The translations under genes and the position numbers were made by a program. Shown here in pieces: positions 1 through 8,208 of a DNA stretch of 14,909 bases. The first letter of the stretch is position 1; every line of letters begins with the position of its first letter. Under the pieces are notes generated by a model, which searched no databases, had not been told where the DNA came from, and saw only the letters and a list, made by a program, of their open reading frames with translations. The DNA is from Rhodobacterales bacterium (GTDB taxonomy: Bacteria > Pseudomonadota > Alphaproteobacteria > Rhodobacterales > Rhodobacteraceae): the NCBI GenBank assembly GCA_013298675.1, contig JAAFIJ010000030.1, forward strand, positions 1-14,909, read 5' to 3'.

Positions 1-398
1 TTGCGGTGCCCAAACTGCGTTAACTGCACAAGGTCGAGCATTTCGGCCACGCGATCGGCGCGCTGCCCCTTGGTCATGGCCTTTTCATGTTTCAGCCCAT
101 AGCCCACGTTCGCCGCAACCGTCATGTGCGGAAAAATGGCATAGGATTGGAACATCATATGGATCGGGCGCTCCCAAGGGGGAACGCCCGCCATATCGCG
201 CCCATCCAAGTAGATGCGGCCTTCGGTTGGTTCCTCGAACCCTGCGAGCATCCGCAAAAGAGTGGTCTTCCCACATCCCGAGCCGCCCAACAGCGAGAAT
301 ATCTCACCCCGTTCAACGGTCAGATTTACGTTGTCGACCGCTTGAAAGCTGCCAAACTTTTTCGACACACTCTCGATCCGAAGAAACGGTTCCTGCAC
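1..398 (-). CDS. Polyamine-type ABC transporter ATP-binding protein (PotA/PotG-like), 3' end missing
   Basis: This is the nucleotide-binding subunit of a spermidine/putrescine-type importer; it hydrolyses ATP on the cytoplasmic side to drive uptake. About 132 N-terminal residues are visible and the gene runs off the left edge. The Walker A motif GGSGCGKTT lies at about residues 38-46 and the Q-loop context MFQSYAIFPHMTV follows, as in the PotA/PotG family. The signature motif and Walker B would lie outside the window. No ATG fits the N-terminus; the best start is GTG at 398, one base after the stop of the binding-protein gene, with a GGGGG stretch just upstream. The two genes are therefore almost certainly co-translated, and permease genes would be expected beyond the left edge. 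The family is clear; the transported substrate is inferred only from the neighbours. Confidence 0.9.
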   Translation of the reverse strand, partial: MQEPFLRIESVSKKFGSFQAVDNVNLTVERGEIFSLLGGSGCGKTTLLRMLAGFEEPTEGRIYLDGRDMAGVPPWERPIHMMFQSYAIFPHMTVAANVGYGLKHEKAMTKGQRADRVAEMLDLVQLTQFGHR

Positions 399-399
399 G

Positions 400-1503
400 T
401 CAGCCCCCAGTCTTGATGTCTGTCCAAGCGCGGTTGATCAACTTGTCTTGCTCGGGTGTCTGGAGCTTGGGAGTGTACAGCCGGGAGAGGGTTTCGGCAT
501 CGGGATAGACCGCCGGATCGCTGGAAATCGCCGCGTCGACAAGGGCGGTCGCGGCCTTATTGGCATTCGCATAGCCGGTGAAATTTGTGCACTTCGCGAT
601 GACCTCGGGGCGCAACATATAATTGATAAAGGTGTGGGCGTTGTCGACGTTGCTGGCATCGGCTGGCAGCGCCCAGATGTCGAACCAGGCCGGAGCGCCG
701 GTCTTGGGCACGAAGTATTGAAGGTCGATCTCGATACCCGCTTCGGCGGCACGCGTCTTGGCGACACCGTAATCGCCCGACCATGTATTGGCGACGCAAA
801 TCTCTTGATTTGGCAGGGTCGTCAGGTAGTTGGCGTTATCGAAGGTCGAAATGTACGGTCGGATCCGGGCAAATGCCTCGGCCATTTTTGCATATTCTGC
901 CTCTCCGGCGGTATCGGCGTCCAGTCCCAGCCAACGCAGCACCATGAAACCGATGTCGGTCGGACTGTCCAAGATCGAAATGCCACAATCGGCCAGCTTT
1001 TCGGCATTCTCGGGCAGCATTATGACATCGAGACTGTTCAGATCGGCATCGGGAAGGCGCTCTTTGATCATAGCCATGTTAAAGGTCAACCCGACCGAAC
1101 CCCAAGTATAGGGCACGCCGAATTCATTGCCGGGATCAAAGCCTTCGAGAATTTTCAAGATGGAGGGGTCAAGGTTCGCCCAGTTGGTAAGCTTAGTGCG
1201 GTCAGGTTTTTGAAACACATTCGCCGCGACCATCCGGTGCAAACCAAGGCCTGCCTGCAACACCACATCATACCCGGTGGAACCCGCCATCAACTTGGCC
1301 TGCATTTCCTCAGAGCTGGAATAGAGATCATAGACCACCTCGATGCCGGTTTCGGCAGAAAAATCCGCCAAGGTGGTTTCGCCAATGTAATCGGCCCAGT
1401 TATAAACATTTACCACCCCACCCATCGCCCACGATGGGCGGACCCAAGGGGTCGCAAGCGTGGCGGTGGCACCTATGAGCGCCTGACGACGAGTGACTTT
1501 CAT
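400..1503 (-). CDS. PotF/PotD-like periplasmic substrate-binding protein
   Basis: This 367-aa protein is an extracytoplasmic binding protein of the polyamine family, which captures ligand in the periplasm for the ABC importer. The N-terminus has a twin-arginine-like signal (TRRQAL at residues 4-9), a hydrophobic stretch and a likely cleavage site after SWA (about residue 26). Family ligand-site segments are present: NWADYI at 35-40, WSGD at 241-244 and FDIWALPADA at 274-283, which correspond to the aromatic and acidic ligand residues of PotF. The ATG at 1503 has AAGGA about seven bases upstream. A copy of the cluster operator (1527-1546) lies directly in front of the gene, and the ATPase gene follows one base after its stop. 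In this setting the ligand may be the pathway substrate or an N-methylated compound rather than putrescine. The family assignment is firm and the ligand is unknown. Confidence 0.92.
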   Translation of the reverse strand: MKVTRRQALIGATATLATPWVRPSWAMGGVVNVYNWADYIGETTLADFSAETGIEVVYDLYSSSEEMQAKLMAGSTGYDVVLQAGLGLHRMVAANVFQKPDRTKLTNWANLDPSILKILEGFDPGNEFGVPYTWGSVGLTFNMAMIKERLPDADLNSLDVIMLPENAEKLADCGISILDSPTDIGFMVLRWLGLDADTAGEAEYAKMAEAFARIRPYISTFDNANYLTTLPNQEICVANTWSGDYGVAKTRAAEAGIEIDLQYFVPKTGAPAWFDIWALPADASNVDNAHTFINYMLRPEVIAKCTNFTGYANANKAATALVDAAISSDPAVYPDAETLSRLYTPKLQTPEQDKLINRAWTDIKTGG

Positions 1504-1526
1504 AGCGTTTCCTTAGAGTGGTTGTT

Positions 1527-1546
1527 GTGATTGAGTATTCAGTCAG
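1527..1546. promoter_or_regulatory. Second copy of the cluster operator, in front of the transporter genes
   Basis: The plus strand reads GTGATTGAGTATTCAGTCAG, a near-palindrome of the form TGATTGA-N4-TCAGTCA with one mismatch between arms. It matches the reverse complement of the 9587-9606 site at 17 of 20 positions; the differences are at the first base and two spacer bases. It sits in the 44-bp gap between the second Rieske gene (stop at 1548-1550) and the start of the binding-protein gene. No convincing -35/-10 pair accompanies it; TCTAAG at 1517-1512 on the minus strand is a weak -10 candidate. The inference is that the divergent TetR-family regulator binds here. Confidence 0.65.
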
Positions 1547-1547
1547 C

Positions 1548-2765
1548 CTAATCGCGGTCCGCAGGCTTACAAGTCATTTCTTCGTTCTTCGCCGCGATCT
1601 GATCTTCCGGCGGTGCATCGGTAAGGGTCAGGACCGGCAAAAGGCGGCGCAGCCCGTCATGGTGGCGGCGCAGGCCGTATTCCAGATCCGACAGGTGAAA
1701 CCCCTCAAAGGCATCAGATTGCATCGACTCGTTGGACCAGATCGACAGCTGCTGATCCTCAGCCGATGTGTCGCGGTCGATCCGCGCCGCAAGATAGCGC
1801 GCCAGCCGCGTCTCGCGCGTTTCATTGCGCCAGCGGTAGACCTTGCCAGTCAGTCGCGTAACACCCGCGCTAAGCGGGATTTCATGATAGAATTGCATCC
1901 CTTCTGGCGTGATGGCAAAGACCTGGTTGGGGAAAAGCCCATAATAGGTCCAGGCGCGTTGCAGGTGCGTCGGTAGATCGTCGCGCTGCGGCGAGATCTT
2001 TGCATAATGGCGCACTGACCACAGCTTGCCCGGCACGTCGCCGAACCAGCCGATGGACATGGAAAGCCCGTTTTCAAGATAATGGTCGCGATAGGTTCTG
2101 CCATAAAGCTCTTGCAGGCCGGGATGGGCCAAGGCGACGTGATACCCTTCGTTGTCGACGTCTCGCACCGACTTCCAGTTCACAGGAAGGTCAGTTGACC
2201 AACCCGGCACATTCACGGGCAACACGTCCTGCACCCCGTAGGCAGCAAAGTCGGCGTCAAACGGGGCGAAAAGCGTTGCGATGTCAGGTTGCGGTCCCGG
2301 CGAAAACCGGATGAACAGGAATCCGTGGAATGTCTGAAGTTCGATCGGCTTCAGGCCGAAATCCTCGCGCTTCATATCGCCAAAGCTGTTCGGCTGTGCT
2401 GCGCCGCGCAGGGTGCCGTCCAGATTATAGACCCACCCATGAAACGGGCAAACGATGGCGCCCTTGCAATGGCCGGACTCGCCATCGACAACACGCGCGC
2501 CACGATGGCGGCACAGGTTGTGGAACGCCCGGACGACGCCATCCTTGCCGCGCATGATAACCGCACGTTCACCAAGGAGGTCGTAGGTCAACCAGTCACC
2601 GGGGTTGGGCACGTTCGCAAGATGGCCCACGACCTGCCAATGTGTCAGGAACAGCTTTTCCCGCTCTAAAGCAAATACGGCTTTGGAGTGATAGGCCCAG
2701 GCCGGAAGCCCTTTGCGGTCCCAGTCGTTCGGAACGCTGACGGTTGGATATGGCATCTGGTTCAT
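1548..2765 (-). CDS. Rieske non-heme iron oxygenase, alpha subunit (second of two tandem paralogues)
   Basis: This is a 405-aa oxygenase component of a Rieske-type mono- or dioxygenase, a family that includes the glycine betaine and carnitine monooxygenases and the aromatic-ring hydroxylases. The Rieske [2Fe-2S] ligands are C85, H87, C106 and H109 (CRH ... CPFH). The catalytic iron site is NEGYHVALAH, with H209 and H214 as ligands and E206 in the position that bridges to the neighbouring Rieske centre; D337 or E336 is the likely third ligand. The start at 2765 is preferred over an in-frame start 10 codons upstream because GGAG lies eight bases before it and it forms an ATGA overlap with the upstream Rieske gene. 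No reductase partner is encoded nearby. A TAG stop is followed at once by the operator copy at 1527-1546. The substrate is unknown; N-demethylation or hydroxylation of a small N-methylated compound is inferred from context. Confidence 0.92.
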   Translation of the reverse strand: MNQMPYPTVSVPNDWDRKGLPAWAYHSKAVFALEREKLFLTHWQVVGHLANVPNPGDWLTYDLLGERAVIMRGKDGVVRAFHNLCRHRGARVVDGESGHCKGAIVCPFHGWVYNLDGTLRGAAQPNSFGDMKREDFGLKPIELQTFHGFLFIRFSPGPQPDIATLFAPFDADFAAYGVQDVLPVNVPGWSTDLPVNWKSVRDVDNEGYHVALAHPGLQELYGRTYRDHYLENGLSMSIGWFGDVPGKLWSVRHYAKISPQRDDLPTHLQRAWTYYGLFPNQVFAITPEGMQFYHEIPLSAGVTRLTGKVYRWRNETRETRLARYLAARIDRDTSAEDQQLSIWSNESMQSDAFEGFHLSDLEYGLRRHHDGLRRLLPVLTLTDAPPEDQIAAKNEEMTCKPADRD

Positions 2766-3904
2766 ACTATGATCTCCATTTGCGCAGTCACCCATTGGTG
2801 AAAACGGTAGATTTCGTATTCCTCGGGCATCAACCGCGCGGCGGTAAAGCTGGGCGAGCGCATGCCGCGGTGGTTCATCTCTGAGGCGGCACCGTCTTGT
2901 GTCATCACGATCTTGGCAAAGGCGGCGACATCTGCCGGATCAAACCCCGGCTGAGCCAGCGTTTGCGGCGTAAAATACCATTCGGCGATCAGTTTGGTCT
3001 TTTCTGGCCCGATGGGCACGATGCGCACCGCGCGGACATAATCCACATGGGCCACGACATAGGCAGAGGGCCAAAGGGTCACGAAATTACCCCCCATCCG
3101 ATGTTCAGCCTCGCTCAGCCCAGCAAAAATGGGCCCACAGGGGGTGCCGTCCATCGTCCAGCTTTGCGCACCCACCCGCAGGTTCGGGCCGGTCGCATCG
3201 CTCGGCGTCCAATCCAGCGCTTCGGACTGGCCCATGATGCCGCGCTTATAGACCGGAACCAGATCGCACAGCTCGGGGTGGATGCCGGGGCAATGCAGGC
3301 ATTCAGAGTAATTTTCCCAAAAAGCCTTCCAGTTGCAGTCGATTTCGCTCTCCCATCGGTGCGCGGTCACAAGGCTGTCCATCGGCCAATTGTTCAGTGC
3401 GTCCAACGGCACATCGGCCCATAGCGGACCCGGATCTGCCGACAGGTTCAGATACAAAAACCCGTTCCAAACCTTGGTTGCCACAGGTTTCAATCCATGA
3501 GCCGATGCGTCGAAATCATCTGTCGGAACAGCATGAGCAGTAGAAACCAACCTGCCGTCCGAGGCTGCAAAGGCAAAGGCGTGATAGGGGCAGCGGATCA
3601 GCTTGCCGACTTCTTCCTCGTCCTTCAGGCACAGTTCAGACCCGCGGTGCGGGCACGAGTTGTGCCAAGCGGCAAGCGCGCCCGCGCTATCCCGCACAAC
3701 GATCACCTGCGCCGCACCCACGGTGGCGCGCCGCATTTTTCCGGCTTCATAATCGGCTGCGCGCCCGACCAGAACCCATTGGTTGGCAAAGATCGTGCGC
3801 ATTTCACGGTCATACCAAGCAGAGTCAAAATAGGCTTCGCGCGGCAGCCCCTCGGGGCAATGATCAAGGCGCGGCGATAGTGGGTGACGAACGGCAGTTC
3901 CCAT
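2762..3904 (-). CDS. Rieske non-heme iron oxygenase, GbcA/stachydrine-demethylase-like alpha subunit
   Basis: This is a 380-aa Rieske oxygenase alpha subunit. The Rieske ligands are C84, H86, C105 and H108 (CPH ... CPYH). The catalytic segment ENYSECLHCPGIHPEL gives H204 and H209 as iron ligands and E201 as the bridging acid, with D337 a probable third ligand. The ENY-EC-HC---HPEL pattern resembles glycine betaine monooxygenase (GbcA) and stachydrine demethylase more than ring dioxygenases, which supports an N-methyl substrate. The ATG at 3904 is chosen because GGGGAGG precedes it closely and it overlaps the upstream stop as TGATG; the in-frame TTG one codon earlier is less likely. Its own stop overlaps the next Rieske gene as ATGA. 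The two Rieske proteins are paralogues but clearly diverged, so they probably catalyse different steps or form a mixed assembly. Confidence 0.92.
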   Translation of the reverse strand: MGTAVRHPLSPRLDHCPEGLPREAYFDSAWYDREMRTIFANQWVLVGRAADYEAGKMRRATVGAAQVIVVRDSAGALAAWHNSCPHRGSELCLKDEEEVGKLIRCPYHAFAFAASDGRLVSTAHAVPTDDFDASAHGLKPVATKVWNGFLYLNLSADPGPLWADVPLDALNNWPMDSLVTAHRWESEIDCNWKAFWENYSECLHCPGIHPELCDLVPVYKRGIMGQSEALDWTPSDATGPNLRVGAQSWTMDGTPCGPIFAGLSEAEHRMGGNFVTLWPSAYVVAHVDYVRAVRIVPIGPEKTKLIAEWYFTPQTLAQPGFDPADVAAFAKIVMTQDGAASEMNHRGMRSPSFTAARLMPEEYEIYRFHQWVTAQMEIIV

Positions 3905-5100
3905 CAAAACCTCCCCGGTGGCGTGGCGCGACGGCGGTCGGGGGCAAAGAAAGGTCGCTCCACCAACCGTGCACGCATCATCATCTTTGCATAGTGCAGT
4001 TCCCGAAGCGCATAGATTTCTGCCCAGAGGTTTTCGGCCTTGGCATATTTCGTTCGGACCTGCGCCAGTGCGATGTTTTTCTTCAACACCGGCGACCAGC
4101 AGGCGCCGGTAATCACACCGGCCTCGTGTTTCTGGTCGTGATAGAGGATCGCGCCATCCGCCGGGACGTTGCCGTCAATCTCAATCCCCACAAAGGACCA
4201 GTCGCTGCCGCGCTCGTGCTGGCGCTTGAGGGCGGCCTTACCGGTGAAATGGCCTTTCTTCCAGTCGATCAGCCAGCCCAGCCCCATCTCCAGCGGGGAC
4301 CGTAATCGATCCTCGCGCACGCAAATGTCGGCGGGGGTGAAGTCATAGCCGGTGATGATGAACCCCGCCTCAAGCCGCGCGATATTCAGCGCGTCCGACC
4401 CGATCGGGCGCAGGCCGTGCAAACGCCCCGCATCAAACAGCAGATCCCACAGCGCCAGGGCCTGATCGGGCGACGTCCATAGCTCATAGCCCAGATCGCC
4501 CGTAAACCCAGTGCGCGAGATCATCAGGTGGCCTTTACCCAGCGGGAATTCGGCCATGCGGAACGGCTTCAACCCGTCGATGTCGAACCCCGCGCGGCGC
4601 AGGATTTCGGCCGAGGTCGGCCCTTGCAATGACAACGCGGCAATGTCTTCGGTTTCTTCGGTGATCGCCACATCAAAGCCGTGGGCGCTGTCCAAAAGCC
4701 AGGGCAGATGGCGCTCCTGGCAGCAAATGCGGTAGCGGTCGCTCGCCAGCCGGAAAAGCGTTCCGTCATCCAAAAGGTGGCCCGCATCGTTGACCCAGGC
4801 TGTATAATGGACACCGCCAACCGACAATTTTGAGGCGTCGCGAATGGTCAACCGGTTCAGGTAGTCGGCCGCGTCAGGTCCCTCGATCCGGTACTTTATC
4901 ATCGGGCATAAGTCATAGACCGACGCAGAGTTTCGGATTGCGGAATGCTCCATCGCCACGTCGTCAAAGCTGACGACAGTCGTATAACCGCCCCAGTTGC
5001 CCCATGACCAAAGCTTGTTCAGCGCCTCGGTTCGGGGATGGAAATGGGTCTTCAGAAGCGGTGTCTCATAGTGGCGCAAAGTGGACTGCTGAGCGATCAT
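3904..5100 (-). CDS. GcvT/aminomethyltransferase-family folate-binding protein, stand-alone
   Basis: This 398-aa protein is of the glycine-cleavage T-protein family, which binds tetrahydrofolate and accepts a one-carbon unit or demethylates a substrate. The family segments run in order: VYDLCPMIKYRIEGPDAADY at 61-80, the LLDDG acidic turn at 109-113, and RTGFTGDLGYELW at 196-208. The C-terminal barrel follows, with GVITGACWSP at 328-337. An open frame continues 59 codons upstream, but ATG at 5100 is the start: GGAGG lies seven bases before it and it makes an ATGA overlap with the upstream flavoprotein gene. The family also contains the folate domains of dimethylglycine and sarcosine dehydrogenases and the DMSP demethylase DmdA. 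Here the flavin part would be supplied by separate genes. Inferred role: collecting formaldehyde-level carbon released by the oxygenases or dehydrogenases. Confidence 0.9.
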   Translation of the reverse strand: MIAQQSTLRHYETPLLKTHFHPRTEALNKLWSWGNWGGYTTVVSFDDVAMEHSAIRNSASVYDLCPMIKYRIEGPDAADYLNRLTIRDASKLSVGGVHYTAWVNDAGHLLDDGTLFRLASDRYRICCQERHLPWLLDSAHGFDVAITEETEDIAALSLQGPTSAEILRRAGFDIDGLKPFRMAEFPLGKGHLMISRTGFTGDLGYELWTSPDQALALWDLLFDAGRLHGLRPIGSDALNIARLEAGFIITGYDFTPADICVREDRLRSPLEMGLGWLIDWKKGHFTGKAALKRQHERGSDWSFVGIEIDGNVPADGAILYHDQKHEAGVITGACWSPVLKKNIALAQVRTKYAKAENLWAEIYALRELHYAKMMMRARLVERPFFAPDRRRATPPGRF

Positions 5101-6605
5101 TCTGCGGCCTCCATCGCAAGGGCGGCATTCCAGCCCGCCGAACCGGAAACCCCGCCGCCCGGATGACACCCGGCAGAGGCGAGCCATAGCCCGGGGATCG
5201 GTCCTTGATATTGTGCGATCCCGGGCAGGGGGCGCAGGAACAGCATCTGCTCTACCGAAAGCTCGCCCGCATGCCACTGACCGCCCGGCAGACCGTACCG
5301 GTCCTCAATGTCATAGGGCATCAGCAATTCTGCACTTTCGACCAGCGCGCCGATTCCGGGTGAATGCGTTTCAAGCTGCATCAGGCAGGCGGCCAGCATC
5401 TGCGCGCGCGCCGCCTCTCGGTCGGCAGGGGCATGGGGTGCAAATTGCGCGATTGCGGAAAGATGATGCTTACTATCCGATCGGGGGTCACGCGAGGTCG
5501 GGATCACAATCTCGAGTCCCGGACGATCCGGCACGCGGCCATACTTCACCGGGTTGAAGGCCCGTTCGACGTCATGTTCTGACCCTGAAAGGATAAGTCG
5601 ATCTCGCAGGTTTGCGCCCCGGAAATCTGGCAGCGCCTTTAGGGTCAAATCCAGCTTGGCCGCGCCGCCACGGGACTTTTGGTGCCGCGCGCGCGTGGTC
5701 AGACCAGCATCAAGATGGCGTGGACCAACAAGGTCCAAAAGCGTGGTTTTGGGTGCCGTGCACGACACAATGCGCGCGGCACGGATTTCTTCACCACTGG
5801 CAAGGGTCACGCCTATCGCGCGTTCGCCGTCCACCACGATCCGCGCGACACGCGCGTTGCAGCGGAGCGTCACGCCCTGAGCCTCGCTCGACCGGGCCAT
5901 CGCGGCCCCCAATGCAGCCATACCGCCGCGTGGCAGGCCCAGCGCGCCCTGCTTTCCTGCCGTTTGGCCGGAAAGCCTGACCAGCCATGGCAGAACAGAG
6001 TTCGGAGAGCGCGGCCCAAGCCAGCCCCCCAGTGTCGCGTCGAACGCCAGCGCGCCCTTAAGTCGTGGATCGCTCAACTCATCATCCAACAGGTCGTGAA
6101 CGTTTGTCAGAATGATCCGGCCAAGTTCCCGGATATCCTTGGCCCCCAGCATGCGGGCGCGCAAGGCAACCATCGCCAGTTTGCCCATCGGATTGCCCAC
6201 TCCCTTGGCAATTCGAGGCGGGGCGAATTGGTTCAAAGGTGACAGCACAGCGGCAAAGCGTAAAAGTCGCGCGCGCAGCGTCTCCCACCCGCGGCGGTCG
6301 CGTTCGGCTATGTCACCGGAAAGACGCAACCCGACGGGGCCCTCCAACCGCAGATGATTGCCGTCAGCGCAAAGCGCGGTGGTCGCAAGGTTGGTCGTCA
6401 GCCATTCCAGCCCATGCGCCGCAAGACCCATCGCCTTTTCGGCCCGGGGGTCGAGGTTGTAGGAAAGGTGCGACAGCCCTGCCCCACCGCCGGGCGTGCC
6501 TGCGGCCTCGACCACCAAGACCTTTTGGCCCTTTGATGCCAGTCGGTGTGCTGCTGCCAGCCCGTTCGGCCCCGCACCGATGATGATGGCGTCAAATGAT
6601 GGCAT
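5097..6605 (-). CDS. FAD-dependent oxidoreductase, phytoene-dehydrogenase/PYROXD2-like (second of a tandem pair)
   Basis: This flavoprotein of about 502 aa has an N-terminal Rossmann FAD motif, AIIIGAGPNGLAAAHRLAS, with the glycines at residues 10, 12 and 15 and the ribose-binding acid E33 after LVV. The C-terminal segment GLWLASAGCHPGGGVSGSAG is typical of phytoene-desaturase-like oxidoreductases, which dehydrogenate C-C or C-N bonds. ATG at 6605 is preferred; an in-frame GTG at 6614 would add three residues, and neither has a strong ribosome-binding site. Both starts lie inside the end of the upstream flavoprotein gene, so translation is probably coupled. It is a diverged paralogue of that neighbour, shorter mainly in the middle. 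It is not a carotenoid gene by context, since no crt neighbours are present. Likely role: dehydrogenation of a saturated or partly reduced nitrogen-containing intermediate. Confidence 0.9.
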   Translation of the reverse strand: MPSFDAIIIGAGPNGLAAAHRLASKGQKVLVVEAAGTPGGGAGLSHLSYNLDPRAEKAMGLAAHGLEWLTTNLATTALCADGNHLRLEGPVGLRLSGDIAERDRRGWETLRARLLRFAAVLSPLNQFAPPRIAKGVGNPMGKLAMVALRARMLGAKDIRELGRIILTNVHDLLDDELSDPRLKGALAFDATLGGWLGPRSPNSVLPWLVRLSGQTAGKQGALGLPRGGMAALGAAMARSSEAQGVTLRCNARVARIVVDGERAIGVTLASGEEIRAARIVSCTAPKTTLLDLVGPRHLDAGLTTRARHQKSRGGAAKLDLTLKALPDFRGANLRDRLILSGSEHDVERAFNPVKYGRVPDRPGLEIVIPTSRDPRSDSKHHLSAIAQFAPHAPADREAARAQMLAACLMQLETHSPGIGALVESAELLMPYDIEDRYGLPGGQWHAGELSVEQMLFLRPLPGIAQYQGPIPGLWLASAGCHPGGGVSGSAGWNAALAMEAAE

Positions 6606-8208
6606 AGGCGTCACTCATGTCTTTTGCGGGCAGTTTCATGTCGCGCAGCACTTCGGCGGCGGCATTGCGGCCGGGCGCGCCCATCACCCCTCCGCCCGGA
6701 TGGGTAGATGACCCACAGATCCACAGATCCTTGATCGGGCTTCGGTAGTTGGCATATCCGGGTACGGGGCGGTTGAAAAACATCTGGTCAAACGTCAGCT
6801 CGCCTTGGAAAATATTGCCCTCGGTCAGGCCAACCTCGGCCTCCAACTCGCGTGGGGTGCGCACCTCGGCATGCAGGATCAAGGATTTGAACCCCGGAGC
6901 ATATTGCTCGATCTGGTTCAGACAGGCATCGCGGAATCCGTCGCGGTCGGCGTCGGTCCAGTCTCGCCCCTCGATCTTGGGCGGGGAATATTGTACGAAA
7001 CACGACATGAAATGCTTGCCCGGAGGTGTCATCGTCGGGTCGATCAGGGTGGGGATCATCACGTCCTGAAACGGGCTCTGGCTGTAATGGCCGTCCTTCC
7101 AGTCGTCATAGGCGGCCTCCATCTTTTCGATTGTGTCGGTAAAGTGCAGGTCGCCTCGGATGTTCGGGGCACCTTCGGGAAGGGCGGTGAACTTTGGCAC
7201 CCCATCCAGCGCAATGTTCAGCTTTCCCGATGATCCACGGGTCTTGAACGTGCGGACCCGCTTAAGGAAATCTTCGGGCAGTTCCTTTTCCTCAACATGT
7301 TTGAGGAAGGTACGGCGGACGTCCATGTTTGAAATCACCCGCTTTGCCCGCAACTCATCCCCGTTTTCCAACACAACACCGACGGCGCGGCCGTTCTTTA
7401 CCAAAACCTGTGCCACGCCCGACCCGGTCCGCACCTCGCCGCCCACGGCTTGCAGGCTGGCGGTCAGCGCTTTGGTGATCCCGCCCATCCCCCCGCGTGA
7501 ATAGCCCCACGAGCCAACGTTGCCATCCACATCACCCATTGCATGGTGCAACAGCACATAGGCTGTCCCCGGCGACATCGGTCCCAATGCGGTGCCGATG
7601 ATCGACCCCACTGCTTGATAGGCCTTCATCGCTGGATTCTCGAAATACTCGTCCAGAAAGTCCGAAATCGACATCGTCCAGAACCGCATCATGTCATAGA
7701 TCTGCGCTTCGGACTGCCCGGTGATCTGTTTTCCCAGCCAGGCCAGTTCCATCAGATCGCGCGGCGCAAAGCTGGCAAGGTCCGGGGGCCGGCGCATCAG
7801 CATCGGGCGGATCAGTCGGCAATTGCGCAGGATATCGCGGGAATAGCGGTCATAGGCCTCCGCATCGCGCTTGGAGTGCCGGGCGAACTCGCGACGGTTC
7901 GCTTCATGGTCACGGAACATGCCAAGGTAGCCGCCGCTTTCCGTGAACAGTGCCCCGCCTTCATAAGGCAGGATCTGCAAACCGTGCTTGGGAAGTTCCA
8001 GATCGCGCATGATCTCTGGGCGGAACAGGCTGCTGACATAAGAGCAGTTCGAATAGGTAAACCCGGGATATAACTCGCGGCTGACCGCAGCCCCCCCGAT
8101 CCAGTCGTTCTTTTCGACAACCAATACCTTTAGGCCGGCCCGTGCCAAATAGCACGCCGTGACCAGCCCGTTATGCCCCGCCCCAATGATCAGCGCGTCA
8201 TAGGTCAT
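6592..8208 (-). CDS. FAD-dependent oxidoreductase, phytoene-dehydrogenase/PYROXD2-like (first of a tandem pair)
   Basis: This 538-aa flavoprotein begins MTYDALIIGAGHNGL, with the FAD-binding glycines at 9, 11 and 14 and E32 ending the second strand (VLVVEK). Mid-protein SRGGMGGITKAL and the C-terminal DLWICGSSTHPGGGVMGAPG are hallmarks of the phytoene desaturase-like/PYROXD2 group. The length is usual for the family. The ATG at 8208 makes an ATGA overlap with the stop of the aminotransferase gene and has a weak GGGCGGCGA sequence in front. Its last codons overlap the start of the second flavoprotein. Substrate and electron acceptor are not visible; the context suggests oxidation of an amine or heterocycle intermediate. 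Confidence 0.92.
   Translation of the reverse strand: MTYDALIIGAGHNGLVTACYLARAGLKVLVVEKNDWIGGAAVSRELYPGFTYSNCSYVSSLFRPEIMRDLELPKHGLQILPYEGGALFTESGGYLGMFRDHEANRREFARHSKRDAEAYDRYSRDILRNCRLIRPMLMRRPPDLASFAPRDLMELAWLGKQITGQSEAQIYDMMRFWTMSISDFLDEYFENPAMKAYQAVGSIIGTALGPMSPGTAYVLLHHAMGDVDGNVGSWGYSRGGMGGITKALTASLQAVGGEVRTGSGVAQVLVKNGRAVGVVLENGDELRAKRVISNMDVRRTFLKHVEEKELPEDFLKRVRTFKTRGSSGKLNIALDGVPKFTALPEGAPNIRGDLHFTDTIEKMEAAYDDWKDGHYSQSPFQDVMIPTLIDPTMTPPGKHFMSCFVQYSPPKIEGRDWTDADRDGFRDACLNQIEQYAPGFKSLILHAEVRTPRELEAEVGLTEGNIFQGELTFDQMFFNRPVPGYANYRSPIKDLWICGSSTHPGGGVMGAPGRNAAAEVLRDMKLPAKDMSDAYAII

Noticed and set aside
448..1530. Long plus-strand open frame of 360 codons
   Set aside because: It is antisense to the binding-protein gene, which has a clear family, a signal peptide and a ribosome-binding site; the plus-strand product has no recognisable domain.
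3904..5100. DMSP demethylase (DmdA) identity for the GcvT-like protein
   Set aside because: It has the general GcvT fold motifs only; the neighbours are Rieske and flavin enzymes rather than DMSP genes, so a DmdA label is not supported.
5101..5277. 59-codon N-terminal extension of the GcvT-like gene
   Set aside because: The extension lies inside the upstream flavoprotein gene in another frame; ATG at 5100 has GGAGG at the right distance and makes an ATGA overlap, like the other junctions.
5097..8208. Carotenoid biosynthesis role for the two phytoene-dehydrogenase-like proteins
   Set aside because: No crt genes are nearby, and the pair sits in an operon with oxygenases, a folate protein and an aminotransferase.
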